A stretch of DNA of 32,342 nt from Tannerella sp. Its GTDB lineage: Bacteria > Bacteroidota > Bacteroidia > Bacteroidales > Tannerellaceae. The notes beneath the pieces were generated by a model. That model had not been told where the DNA came from, ran no database searches, and worked only from the letters and a program-made list of their open reading frames with translations. The translations under genes were made by a program, and so were the position numbers. The stretch covers positions 1 through 32,342 of the forward strand of contig JAISWC010000177.1 of assembly GCA_031271245.1 (NCBI GenBank). Reading direction: 5' to 3'. This document shows, one piece after another, positions 7,631 through 15,757 of this stretch (within the stretch, counting starts at the first letter, position 1; every line of letters starts with the position of its first letter).

Positions 7631-9836
7631 CCGTTTTTTATACGTTCTGTTTATTGTATTCACTACTTCGTTTATGATGCAACTTGGCGCACAGGAGAAA
7701 CTGCTGACCTTGCAGGACTTGATTCCCGGCGGGCGGAACCAGTTCCGTTTCGTCCCCCGTAACCTGAAGCAACTGCAATGGTGCGGCGAACAGTATATAT
7801 ATGTAAAGGGCGACAGCCTGCTGGCCGCCCTGCCGACAGACCCGGCCGAACAGGTAGCGCTGACCCTCGAACAGCTGAACCGGACGCTGGAAACAGCCGG
7901 ATATCCCTCCACCGGTCACTTGCCGGACTTCTCCGTCCCCTTCCCGAAGCAGCCCGGCGTGCTGGCGTTTCACTACAAAAACTGCCGGATTCATTTCGAC
8001 TGGAAGGCACTTCATGACCTGAAGGCCCGCAAGATCATCACCGCCGCCTGGACGCTGGACCCGCAGTGGGCAAACTTCGAGTTCTGCGAAGCGAACGGCT
8101 GTCTGGCCTTTACGGAGAAAAACAGCGTGCGGATACTCTCGAGCGAAAACCGCACCTCGGTCGTGACGGACGAAACGGAGGAAGGAATCGTTTGCGGCGC
8201 CTCTGTCCACCAGAACGAATTTGGCATCCGCAAGGGGCTGTTCTGGTCGCCGCAGGGTGCGGCGCTGGCGTTCTACCGGATGGACGAACGGATGGTCACG
8301 GACTATCCGCTGGTCAATATCCAGGCGCGAGCGGCGAAGGCGGAACCGTTCAAGTATCCGATGGCCGGGATGAAAAGCCATGAGGTGACGGTCGGCGTCT
8401 ACCATCTGTCCGAAGGACGGGTCACGTGGCTGAAAACGGGGCTGCCGAAGGAAAAATACCTGACCAACATTGCCTGGAGTCCGGATGAAAAAAGCATTTA
8501 CATCGCCGAACTGAACCGCGAACAGAACGAATGTTGTCTGGTGCGTTACAATGCCCGGACGGGCGAAAAGGAAGCGGAACTCTTCACCGAACGCAACGAA
8601 AAATATGTGGAACCGCAGCATCCCGCGCTCTTTCTGCCGAAAGACCCGGAGCGCTTCATCTGGCAAAGCCAGCGGGACGGATACAATCACCTTTACCTCT
8701 ACGACATTCACGGGAAATTACTGAAACAACTCACGTCGGGAAAGTGGGTCGTGACCGGTGTACTCGGCTTCGACGAAAAAGGCGCCAGCCTCTTCTTCTC
8801 CGCCACGGCGCCCTGCACAGGCGATGCGGCCGGCGAGGGAAACCCGCTCGAAAACCATACGTGGCAGCTCAACCTCAAAACCGGCGTCCGCACCTGCATA
8901 AACCCCAAACCCGGCGTTCATCAGGCGACCCTCAGTCCATCGGGGCTGTACGCCATCGACCGGACGACGTCGCCCGGCACGCCGCGCGATATTGACATCA
9001 TCCGCCTCAAAGACCGTAAAACGCTGAAATCGCTCCTCTCCGCCCCCAACCCGTTCAGGGGATACGAAATGCCCGACGTCACCACCGGCACGATTACGGC
9101 GGCGGACGGGAAAACCGCCCTGCATTACCGGCTGACGACGCCGCCCCACTTCGACCGTACCCGCAGGCATCCGGCCATCGTCTACGTATACGGCGGCCCT
9201 CACGCCCGGCTGGTGAGCGGCGGCTGGATGAACGGCCTCGGCGGCTGGGATATCTACATGGCGCTGCGCGGATACGTGATGTTCACCGTCGACGGACGAG
9301 GCTCCGCCGACCGGGGCTTTGCGTTCGAGAGTGCGATCCACCGGCAACTGGGCGTCTGCGAGATGGAAGACCAGATCAAAGGCGTGGAATTTCTGAAATC
9401 GCTGCCCTACGTGGACGGCGACCGGCTGGGCGTGCACGGCTGGAGTTACGGCGGTTTCATGACGACGAACCTGATGCTGACCTATCCGGACGTCTTCAGG
9501 GCGGGTGTGGCCGGCGGCCCGGTGATTGACTGGTCTCACTACGAAATCATGTACGGGGAACGCTACATGGATCATCCGAAAGAAAATCCCGAAGGATACG
9601 AACAGGCAAACCTGTGCGAGAAGGCGGGCAACCTGAAAGGGCGTCTGCTGTTGATTCACGGCGACATCGACCCCGTGGTCGTCTGGCAGCACAGTCTGCT
9701 GTTTCTGGAAGCCTGCGTCAACGCGGGCACTTTCCCCGACTACTTCGTATACCCGCGGCACAAACACAACGTGACCGGCAAAGACCGGCCGCATTTGTAC
9801 GAAAAAATCACCCGCTATTTCGACGAACATCTATAA
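7617..9836 (+). CDS. S9 family prolyl peptidase, DPP-IV-like
   Basis: This 739-residue protein has an N-terminal signal peptide (about 1-25, ending LGAQ), an eight-bladed propeller-type DPPIV_N domain (about 95-450) with the family pattern FYRMDERMVTDYP, and a C-terminal alpha/beta hydrolase domain. The catalytic triad is visible: Ser610 in GWSYGGF, Asp685 in HGDIDPVV and His717 in RHKHNV. The length fits dipeptidyl peptidase IV-like enzymes, which release dipeptides from proline-containing peptides in the periplasm. The motif DER in place of the usual DES variant is ordinary. The ATG lies inside the end of the methyltransferase gene (14 bp overlap). The exact peptide specificity cannot be read from the sequence. 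Confidence 0.93.
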   Translation: MRKSNRFLYVLFIVFTTSFMMQLGAQEKLLTLQDLIPGGRNQFRFVPRNLKQLQWCGEQYIYVKGDSLLAALPTDPAEQVALTLEQLNRTLETAGYPSTGHLPDFSVPFPKQPGVLAFHYKNCRIHFDWKALHDLKARKIITAAWTLDPQWANFEFCEANGCLAFTEKNSVRILSSENRTSVVTDETEEGIVCGASVHQNEFGIRKGLFWSPQGAALAFYRMDERMVTDYPLVNIQARAAKAEPFKYPMAGMKSHEVTVGVYHLSEGRVTWLKTGLPKEKYLTNIAWSPDEKSIYIAELNREQNECCLVRYNARTGEKEAELFTERNEKYVEPQHPALFLPKDPERFIWQSQRDGYNHLYLYDIHGKLLKQLTSGKWVVTGVLGFDEKGASLFFSATAPCTGDAAGEGNPLENHTWQLNLKTGVRTCINPKPGVHQATLSPSGLYAIDRTTSPGTPRDIDIIRLKDRKTLKSLLSAPNPFRGYEMPDVTTGTITAADGKTALHYRLTTPPHFDRTRRHPAIVYVYGGPHARLVSGGWMNGLGGWDIYMALRGYVMFTVDGRGSADRGFAFESAIHRQLGVCEMEDQIKGVEFLKSLPYVDGDRLGVHGWSYGGFMTTNLMLTYPDVFRAGVAGGPVIDWSHYEIMYGERYMDHPKENPEGYEQANLCEKAGNLKGRLLLIHGDIDPVVVWQHSLLFLEACVNAGTFPDYFVYPRHKHNVTGKDRPHLYEKITRYFDEHL

Positions 9837-9958
9837 GGGAACAATGCGAATGAAACGGGACATAAAGGGTGCACCGTGCGGAGCCGGCGCTAACGGCGGC
9901 GGGGTTATAAAAAACCATTTAAACACGGAGGACACAGAGGAGAAAAAATCTTTGTGCC
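9837..9958. other. Intergenic stretch downstream of the peptidase gene
   Basis: No ORF or T-tract terminator was recognised. It leads into the inverted repeat at 9918-9979, the only structure that could end the upstream transcript. Confidence 0.4.
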
Positions 9959-9979
9959 CTACGTGTCTCCGTGTTTAAA
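9918..9979. repeat. Inverted repeat with 13-bp arms
   Basis: TTTAAACACGGAG (9918-9930) and CTCCGTGTTTAAA (9967-9979) are exact reverse complements; the pairing continues past a one-base bulge (GGACAC against GTGTC). The loop is about 36 nt and contains another CAGAGGAG word and an AAAAAATC run. ACACGGAGGACAC-type words are common in non-coding DNA of environmental genomes. It may fold as a hairpin downstream of the peptidase gene but has no terminal U-tract. Confidence 0.7.
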
Positions 9980-10165
9980 GTCGCACGACGCGAACAGAGA
10001 CGCCGCGGCAATGACCGTTGCCGGCACCGCGAACCTTATCGCATTCCGAAAGTGATTGCGGGGGCGAACGTTCGCCCCCATATCCGCAAGTTTGTTTTTA
10101 TGAGTCTGTATTTCCTTCATATCAATGTTCTTGGGTAAATAACGTTTTTTGCTCATGTCTTTCAT
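9959..10165 (-). CDS. Hypothetical short ORF ending in a lipobox-like segment (doubtful)
   Basis: A 68-codon frame encodes a basic N-terminus (MKDMSKKRYLPKN), then a hydrophobic stretch (AVPATVIAAASLFASC) resembling a lipoprotein signal, and only eight more residues. The hydrophobic segment starts about 45 residues in, which is unusual for a signal peptide. The 3' end, including the stop, lies in the right arm of the inverted repeat at 9918-9979, and the middle contains the perfect palindrome at 10060-10079. It may be a decayed gene that runs into repeat DNA, or a chance frame. No clear TAnnTTTG was found upstream. Confidence 0.3.
   Translation of the reverse strand: MKDMSKKRYLPKNIDMKEIQTHKNKLADMGANVRPRNHFRNAIRFAVPATVIAAASLFASCDFKHGDT
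10060..10079. repeat. Perfect 20-bp palindrome
   Basis: GGGGGCGAAC followed directly by its own reverse complement GTTCGCCCCC, with no spacer. With such a stem and no loop it is more likely a protein-binding site or a mobile palindromic element than an RNA hairpin. Confidence 0.8.
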
Positions 10166-10229
10166 CTTTTAAGTTATTAAAATAGAGTAGTTTATTATTT
10201 ATTTGAATAGATAGTTGCACGATAATTCC

Positions 10230-10502
10230 GCATCGGGGCGCAATGATTTTGCATCGAGGCAAAATAGTTTTGCATCGAGGCGCGATGATTCTGCATCGAG
10301 GCAAAATAATTCTGCACCGAGGCGCAATGATTCTGCATCGGGGCAAAATCATTCCGCATCGAGGCGTGATGATTCTGCATCGAGGCAAAATCATTCTGCA
10401 CCGAGGCGCAATGATTCTGCATCGAGGCAAAATGATTTTGCATCGGGGCGCGATGATTCTGCATCGAGGCAAAATCATTCTGCACCGGGGCGCGATGACC
10501 GG
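10230..10502. repeat. Array of 13 tandem 21-bp repeats with 42-bp alternation
   Basis: Thirteen consecutive 21-bp units start at 10230, 10251, 10272 and so on to 10482. Each begins GCATCGAGGC or a one- or two-base variant. The second half alternates strictly: odd units carry GCAATGATT-, GCGATGATT- or GTGATGATT-like words and even units carry AAAAT followed by (A/G/C)(A/G)TT. The true period is therefore 42 bp. A degenerate unit precedes the array (10214-10229). GCAAAATGATTTTGC at 10427-10441 is a perfect palindrome around a central G. Because 21 is a multiple of three, frames on both strands stay open, giving histidine/arginine- or asparagine-rich mock proteins. I treat it as a non-coding minisatellite; a coding role is not excluded. 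Confidence 0.92.
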
Positions 10503-10545
10503 CGCCCAATGCTCCGGCACACGTGACGCCAACGTTTGGCGCCGG
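10499..10545. repeat. Inverted repeat at the end of the 21-bp array
   Basis: CCGGCGCC (10499-10506) and GGCGCCGG (10538-10545) are reverse complements, and each arm is also palindromic by itself apart from its outer bases. The loop contains CACGTG. It marks the right edge of the array and could form a stable GC-rich hairpin. Confidence 0.55.
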
Positions 10546-10974
10546 CGGTACATAAAATCCGGTACGGGGAAAAAAATGATTAATGAAGGATGCACATAAC
10601 GAACCTGAAGGGCGAAATCCCACTCTAAATCACTGAAAAATAGATATTTGCCCTCCGCCCCTTAACATTCCCAAACGTTTGATGACGTTTTTGGTCCATA
10701 TGGTTCGGCATTGGGCTGTAATATTTTTAATCCGGGACAAAAGTATTTATTTTCCGGAATAAAAAAAGTGCCATGCGAGTCAAAAAACACAAAAAAACGG
10801 GCGGACGCTTTTCATTGGGCGGGATTGCCTGTTTTTGTCAGAGTGCAAAGAAATGACGTTCCGGAGGACTTTTGTGACAGCCTCCGAACGGAAAAATCCT
10901 GAATTTCCTTTCCTGCAATATGAAACGTGATAAAATCGTACGCGCCCTGTAACCCATTCGTAATCGCGCGAAAC
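10503..10974. other. Gene-free stretch upstream of the fecR region
   Basis: No credible ORF was found. It holds a hairpin at 10858-10889 (arms CGGAGG and CCTCCG plus GTT/AAC) and, on the minus strand, CAAAAGTA near 10737-10744, which reads TACTTTTG in reverse. No gene follows that minus-strand promoter-like word. The sequence is AT-rich compared with the flanking genes. Confidence 0.4.
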
Positions 10975-10982
10975 TACTTTTG
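10975..10982 (+). promoter_or_regulatory. Bacteroidota -7 promoter element upstream of fecR
   Basis: TACTTTTG matches TAnnTTTG at all defined positions. The -33 region about 20 bp upstream is not a good TTTG. It would give a leader of about 255 nt before the fecR ATG at 11243, passing through the truncated frame at 11060 and the hairpin at 11133-11157. Confidence 0.5.
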
Positions 10983-11059
10983 CGGCGTCTATCGAAAAAC
11001 AACTGCTTTTCCATTTAGGAATTTCAGCGGTTGAGTTGTCTATTAAGGCAAATACAAGT

Positions 11060-11095
11060 ATGGACAACGAATTATTGCAACGATACGTAGTGTGA
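11060..11095 (+). pseudogene. Possible remnant of a FecR-type N-terminus or a leader peptide
   Basis: A 12-codon frame (MDNELLQRYVV, then TGA) starts 78 bp after a consensus -7 element. Many Bacteroidota FecR anti-sigma proteins begin with M-D-[NE]-E-L-L-x-[RK]-Y, so this could be the surviving start of a deleted fecR copy just upstream of the intact one. A translated leader peptide or chance is also possible. No continuation in other frames was found up to 11242. Confidence 0.3.
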
Positions 11096-11132
11096 GTGGA
11101 ATGCTATTCGTAACAGCTATTTTAACTTCCGG

Positions 11133-11157
11133 GTTCCGGAAGGATGCAATCCGGAAC
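11133..11157. repeat. Hairpin upstream of fecR
   Basis: GTTCCGGA (11133-11140) and TCCGGAAC (11150-11157) are exact reverse complements with a 9-nt loop, 86 bp before the fecR start. There is no U-tract, so an operator or a leader structure is more likely than a terminator. Confidence 0.55.
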
Positions 11158-11242
11158 GGATTCCGCTTACCTGCAAAAAAAAACGGAGGCCGTATAGGGG
11201 ATTTATGTTTTTTCTGCGACATATAGAGTAGAATCGGAAAAT

Positions 11243-12244
11243 ATGGAAAGAGACATCAGTCATATGATCGCCCGCGTACTGGGCGGCACAGCTTCGCCGG
11301 ACGACGTCCTGCTGCTGAGCCGCTGGCTGAACGAACGGGAAGAAAACGAAAAGACCTTCGTCCGCATCAGAAGCTACTGGACGGCCAAAGTGAGCAGTTG
11401 CGACGCGGTCGACCCCAACCTCGCAATGGAGAAAATCATGCGGCGTATCGCCGAACAGGATGCACTCCGCCTCCGCCGCACCTTCCGGCGAATATGCATC
11501 TCGGCTGCAGCGGCCGTCATCCTCGCGATCGTCGTTTCCACCCTCACCCTCTTTTACGCCGGTTCGCACCGTGGCGGACAGACCGTACACAACTACTATA
11601 CGCGCCTGACGGACAATCACCGGTCTGTCTTCACGCTGGACGACGGGACGAAAATCACGCTGAACAAAAACAGTCGCCTGACCTGGTCCGACGGATACGG
11701 ACAGACCGAACGCCGCGTGAAAATCGACGGCGAAGCCTTCTTCGAAGTCACGCACAATCCGGAGCTGCCCTTCGAGGTCGCCTTTGAAATGGAAAACAGC
11801 GGCGACGCCTTTATCAAAGTGCTGGGCACCACGTTCAGCGTCCGGGCGGACGCAACGGCCGAAAAAATTGTCGCCACCCTGGTCGAAGGCTCCATCTGTT
11901 TCGACGTGCAGGGAAAGGAAATCGCCCTGAAACCCGAACAGCAACTGGAGTTCGCCGTCGCCGGAAAGAAGGTAAACATCCGGCGCGTCGACCTCGAAAC
12001 GGAAACCGCATGGAAAGACGGACTGCTGAAATACAAAGCCGTCTCCTTTGCCAAACTCGTCGAAGAACTGAGCCAAATCCATGACGTGGAAATACAGGTC
12101 ACGAACAAAAAACTGACGAATCCGTCCGTCACGGTTTCCGGCACGTTTGAAGACGGGCAGTCGATCGAACAGATCTTTGCCGTCATTGCAAGAAGCCTCC
12201 CCTTCCAATGGGCGAAAAAAGACGGCATCTACTATGTGCGTTAA
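11243..12244 (+). CDS. FecR family anti-sigma / signal-transduction protein
   Basis: This 333-residue protein has a cytoplasmic N-terminal region (about 1-85) that would hold an ECF sigma factor, one transmembrane helix (about 86-107), a periplasmic FecR domain (about 122-225; FTLDDGTKITLNKNSRL, GEAFFEVTHNP, VLGTTFSV) and a C-terminal DUF4974 domain (about 262-332) resembling an STN fold. It should receive a signal from the STN domain of the SusC-like transporter next door and control a sigma factor. The usual ECF sigma gene is not immediately upstream; the preceding 1.4 kb contains none. It may act on a sigma factor encoded elsewhere. It is the first gene of the locus that runs to 19712. Confidence 0.93.
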   Translation: MERDISHMIARVLGGTASPDDVLLLSRWLNEREENEKTFVRIRSYWTAKVSSCDAVDPNLAMEKIMRRIAEQDALRLRRTFRRICISAAAAVILAIVVSTLTLFYAGSHRGGQTVHNYYTRLTDNHRSVFTLDDGTKITLNKNSRLTWSDGYGQTERRVKIDGEAFFEVTHNPELPFEVAFEMENSGDAFIKVLGTTFSVRADATAEKIVATLVEGSICFDVQGKEIALKPEQQLEFAVAGKKVNIRRVDLETETAWKDGLLKYKAVSFAKLVEELSQIHDVEIQVTNKKLTNPSVTVSGTFEDGQSIEQIFAVIARSLPFQWAKKDGIYYVR

Positions 12245-12378
12245 GACAGTAAGATACATTCAAATAACCCAACCAAACGGAAGCAGAGATGAAAATAAAG
12301 TTTTTTTACAGACCGTGTAACGAACCGAAAAGAACAAACAAAAACCGTCCGGATATGACGGATGGGAATATAACTATT

Positions 12379-12386
12379 TACTTTTT
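12379..12386 (+). promoter_or_regulatory. Weak -7-like element before the SusC gene
   Basis: TACTTTTT matches seven of eight consensus positions, 13 bp before the ATG at 12400, in an AT-rich spacer. No -33 TTTG is evident. It may be the sigma-factor-specific promoter of the transporter genes, or just AT-rich DNA. Confidence 0.3.
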
Positions 12387-12399
12387 AATTATGTGATAC

Positions 12400-15300
12400 A
12401 TGAAGAAAAATTTTTTTGTTATGAAACTCATTGGCATGATGCTTTGCATGGCGTGCATTCAGGCCCATGCCGACGAGTCGTATGCCCGGACTGCAAAAGT
12501 CTCGGTGAAAGTCAGTCATGCGCCTCTCGTCAAAATCTTTTCACTGATCGAGGAACAGAGTCAATACCTCTTTTTCTATGTGGATGCGGATGTCGAGCAT
12601 GTGAAAGCGAGCGTGAACGTCCGCAAAAAAAGCATTCACGACGTACTGGAGCAGGTACTGCAAAACACGGACCTGACCTACGCCATCCATGACCGGAACG
12701 TGAACATCCTGCGCCGGGAGCTGACCGTAACGGCCGTACAGCAGCAGGCAAGGCGGGTAACGGGCGTGGTGACCGACGCCGCAACCGGCGAACCCGTCAC
12801 CGGCGCCAGCATCGTTGAAAAGGGAACAACCAACGGTACGGCTTCCGGCATCAACGGCGACTTCTCGCTGGAGGTGAAACCTGATGCCGTGCTGAAAATT
12901 TCCTTTATCGGCTACGTGGAACAGGAAGTGAAAGTGACCGGCAACGCGCCCTTGCAGATCGCCCTGCAGGAAGACGTCCGGCTGATCGACGAAGTCGTTG
13001 TCACGGCTTTGGGTATCAAGCGCCAGGAGAAAGCGCTGGGATACGCCGTACAGACGGTCAAGTCCGACGTCATCACCACGCAGAAATCCGCGTTCATGGT
13101 CAGTGCGCTGACCGGAAAAATGGCCGGCGTCAAGGTCAGTACCGGAACGGAAATCCGGAACGGCGTAGGCATCAGCGTGCGCGGTGAAGGAGCGCTGGTC
13201 GTAATCGACGGTGTACCGCACGGCGACATTCATACGATTGCGCCCGAAGACGTCGAAGCCATTACCGTGCTCAAAGGCCCGACTGCCACGGCCATGTACG
13301 GCTCCGGCGGCGGCAACGGCGCCATCATGATTACTACCAAACGCGGCGAAACGGAAGGGCTACAGGTATCGGCCAGTAGCAGCAACACCTTCGAAGCCGG
13401 ATGGCTGGCTTTCCCCACCACGCAGACGTCGTACAGTACGGGCGTAAACGGGAAATACAACCCGAACGTGATCGACCGGTGGGGCGACAAACTCGACATC
13501 GGACGCGAAGCCCTGCAGTACGACCCCTATACCTACACATGGAACATGCAGCCGCTCGTATCCAAAGGGAAGAATAATCTGAGGAACTTTATGGTAAATC
13601 CCTGGGTGACGAACGATAATATCAATGTGGCGTACAGGGGGAAAAATACCTCGTTCCGAAATTCGCTCACCTACGTCCACCGTCAGACCAACTGGCCGAA
13701 CAACAAGGACGACCGGTTTCTGTACAGCATTGCAGGCGACATGAAGGTCGGCCGGTTCACCCTCGACGCTTCCGCCTCGATCGGACGCTATTACACCCCG
13801 CAGGAATTTGGCATCAGCGGCTGGAACATCGGCTATTTCCACCTGCTGAACAACCGCTACGGCGCCGAGTTCGACATCCGCGACTACCGCCAGGTGTGGG
13901 TGACCGGGCAGGAAAATATCACGCAAAACTGGTGGAATTCGTACAGCAACAACCCCTATTTTATTGCTTACGAAATGACCAGCAGCAACGCATCGACCCG
14001 ATATTTTGCCCAGTCCAACGCTACTTACGAGATTGCTTCCTGGCTCAAGGCCGACGTCAGGGTAGGCGCCGATGTGAACAGCTACGAGAAGGAGACCATC
14101 ATTCCCTGGGGCGATACGCGAGCAGAAAGTTTCTATGAAATGGGGCGCAGCCGCTATTGGAACTTCAACGCGCAGGCTTTGCTTAATTTCGACAAGACCG
14201 TCAGCGAATTTCGCATCGAAGGATTTGCAGGAGCATCCACGGGGCAGAGCGACAGGGATGGCCTGTATGCGGCCACTTCGGGCGGGCTGAGCGTCCCCGG
14301 ATTCTATTCCTTGAAAGCCTCCAACGGGCCGGTACGTGTCGGATTCCATTCGATGGCTTACTGGTATGAAGAAATCGACAACGATTACTCAAGAAGCACC
14401 GGCAAAAAACAAAGTCTGTTCGGCAAGGCAGGCATTTCGTGGAGAAACGCCATCTTCCTCGAAGGCACCGCCCGCAACGACTGGGTGTCGGCGCTTTCCG
14501 CCGCCGAACGTTCGTTTTTCTATCCCTCGGTGGCCGGAAGCATTTCCCTGACCGAATTTCTGCCCAAAATCAAGTGGCTCGATTTCTGGAAACTGAGAGG
14601 GTCGTGGACGCAAACCAAGTCGCCCCCCGGCGTATATGCGATCAATCAGACGTATGCGTTTAACAACAATGTCTGGGACAACATGCCCGGCGCCAGCTAT
14701 CCCGGCACCATCCGTTCGGCCACCTTGCAGCCAAGCGCCACCCGAACCTGGGAAGCGGGTACCGCTGCCTGGTTCCTGGACAGCCGGCTGAAGGTAGACT
14801 TCGCCTACTACGAAAAGCTGTACTACAACATGCAGGTGGACGCGCCCGTTTCGATTACTTCCGGATTCGAAAACGCCAAAATCAACAGCGGGGAAGAACG
14901 GATTCGCAAGGGAGTGGAACTGACCCTGACGGGCGATATCGTCAAAACCCGGGACTTCACCTGGACCTCCGCCGTCAACCTCGACCACTACGCATACAAG
15001 TATGCGAAACTGGATCCTGTGTACTCCTCGAAAGACCCGTGGATCACGGAGGGCGCATACGTCAACCAGCAAATCTGGGCGCGAAAAGAACGCTTCGAAG
15101 GGGAAATCATCCATCAGAACGGTCTGCCGGTCACACTGGGATACCGCCAGTCGTATGGACATTCCGATCCCGACATGGGCTGGGGATGGACGAACCAGTT
15201 GCGTTATAAAAATGTGGTGTTTGGATTCCAGTTCGACGGCGTGGTCGGCGGTGTGTTCTTCAACCGGATTCACGACTACATGTGGGACGCCGGCGCTCAT

Positions 15301-15735
15301 CCCGGAAGCGACAACGAATACCGCTACGACGAAGTAGTGAACGGTTTGACCAACTATGTGGGCGAAGGTCTGAAAATCGTATATGGTGCAGCCAAGTACG
15401 ACCAGTACGGGAATATTCTCGAAGACACCCGCGTGTTTGCCATCAACAACGTCCCCGTATCTTATCAGGCTTATATAATAGGCTATTACGATTATGAAGA
15501 AGACATGCGGGCGCTGGACTGGTTCAAACTCCGCGAGGTGAATATCGGATACGTGCTTCCCAAGACACTTGCCGAGAAAATACACACTTCGAGGGTCGAA
15601 GTATCCGTCGTGGGGCAGAACATCTATCTCTGGACGAAGGAAGCCTGGGGCGCCGATCCGGAATGGAATCCCGGACTGTCGTTGCAGCCTCCTACGCCGC
15701 GCCAGATCGGATTTAATATAAAAATTGATTTTTGA
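12400..15735 (+). CDS. SusC/RagA-type TonB-dependent receptor with N-terminal STN domain
   Basis: This 1111-residue outer-membrane transporter has a signal peptide (about 1-25, AHA cleavage), an STN signalling domain (about 35-103; VSVKVSHAPLVKIFSLIEEQ), a carboxypeptidase-regulatory-like domain (about 118-200; VTGVVTDAATGEPVTGASI), a TonB-box-like segment (DEVVVTALG), a plug (about 205-315; VVIDGVPHGDIHTI) and a large beta-barrel ending in IGFNIKIDF. The STN domain is the hallmark of receptors that signal to a FecR partner, encoded 155 bp upstream. With the SusD homologue 22 bp downstream it should form the lidded import complex. The plug lacks the longer insert seen in many SusC proteins before VIDG. 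Confidence 0.96.
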   Translation: MKKNFFVMKLIGMMLCMACIQAHADESYARTAKVSVKVSHAPLVKIFSLIEEQSQYLFFYVDADVEHVKASVNVRKKSIHDVLEQVLQNTDLTYAIHDRNVNILRRELTVTAVQQQARRVTGVVTDAATGEPVTGASIVEKGTTNGTASGINGDFSLEVKPDAVLKISFIGYVEQEVKVTGNAPLQIALQEDVRLIDEVVVTALGIKRQEKALGYAVQTVKSDVITTQKSAFMVSALTGKMAGVKVSTGTEIRNGVGISVRGEGALVVIDGVPHGDIHTIAPEDVEAITVLKGPTATAMYGSGGGNGAIMITTKRGETEGLQVSASSSNTFEAGWLAFPTTQTSYSTGVNGKYNPNVIDRWGDKLDIGREALQYDPYTYTWNMQPLVSKGKNNLRNFMVNPWVTNDNINVAYRGKNTSFRNSLTYVHRQTNWPNNKDDRFLYSIAGDMKVGRFTLDASASIGRYYTPQEFGISGWNIGYFHLLNNRYGAEFDIRDYRQVWVTGQENITQNWWNSYSNNPYFIAYEMTSSNASTRYFAQSNATYEIASWLKADVRVGADVNSYEKETIIPWGDTRAESFYEMGRSRYWNFNAQALLNFDKTVSEFRIEGFAGASTGQSDRDGLYAATSGGLSVPGFYSLKASNGPVRVGFHSMAYWYEEIDNDYSRSTGKKQSLFGKAGISWRNAIFLEGTARNDWVSALSAAERSFFYPSVAGSISLTEFLPKIKWLDFWKLRGSWTQTKSPPGVYAINQTYAFNNNVWDNMPGASYPGTIRSATLQPSATRTWEAGTAAWFLDSRLKVDFAYYEKLYYNMQVDAPVSITSGFENAKINSGEERIRKGVELTLTGDIVKTRDFTWTSAVNLDHYAYKYAKLDPVYSSKDPWITEGAYVNQQIWARKERFEGEIIHQNGLPVTLGYRQSYGHSDPDMGWGWTNQLRYKNVVFGFQFDGVVGGVFFNRIHDYMWDAGAHPGSDNEYRYDEVVNGLTNYVGEGLKIVYGAAKYDQYGNILEDTRVFAINNVPVSYQAYIIGYYDYEEDMRALDWFKLREVNIGYVLPKTLAEKIHTSRVEVSVVGQNIYLWTKEAWGADPEWNPGLSLQPPTPRQIGFNIKIDF

Positions 15736-15757
15736 ACACGATTAACAAAGTAAGAAT

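Noticed and set aside
5378..7912. 844-residue antisense frame over the methyltransferase
   Set aside because: It is kept open by GC-rich codon bias and by the 126-bp repeat, whose length is a multiple of three. No domain was recognised.
10230..10502. CRISPR array
   Set aside because: The units are contiguous 21-mers without unique spacers, and no cas genes are present.
10122..10623. Several repeat-encoded proteins on both strands over the first 21-bp array
   Set aside because: Up to four overlapping frames are open at once because the unit is 21 bp, so none can be preferred as a coding gene.
10780..11067. 95-residue minus-strand frame upstream of fecR
   Set aside because: No motif or promoter was seen, and it overlaps the consensus plus-strand promoter at 10975.
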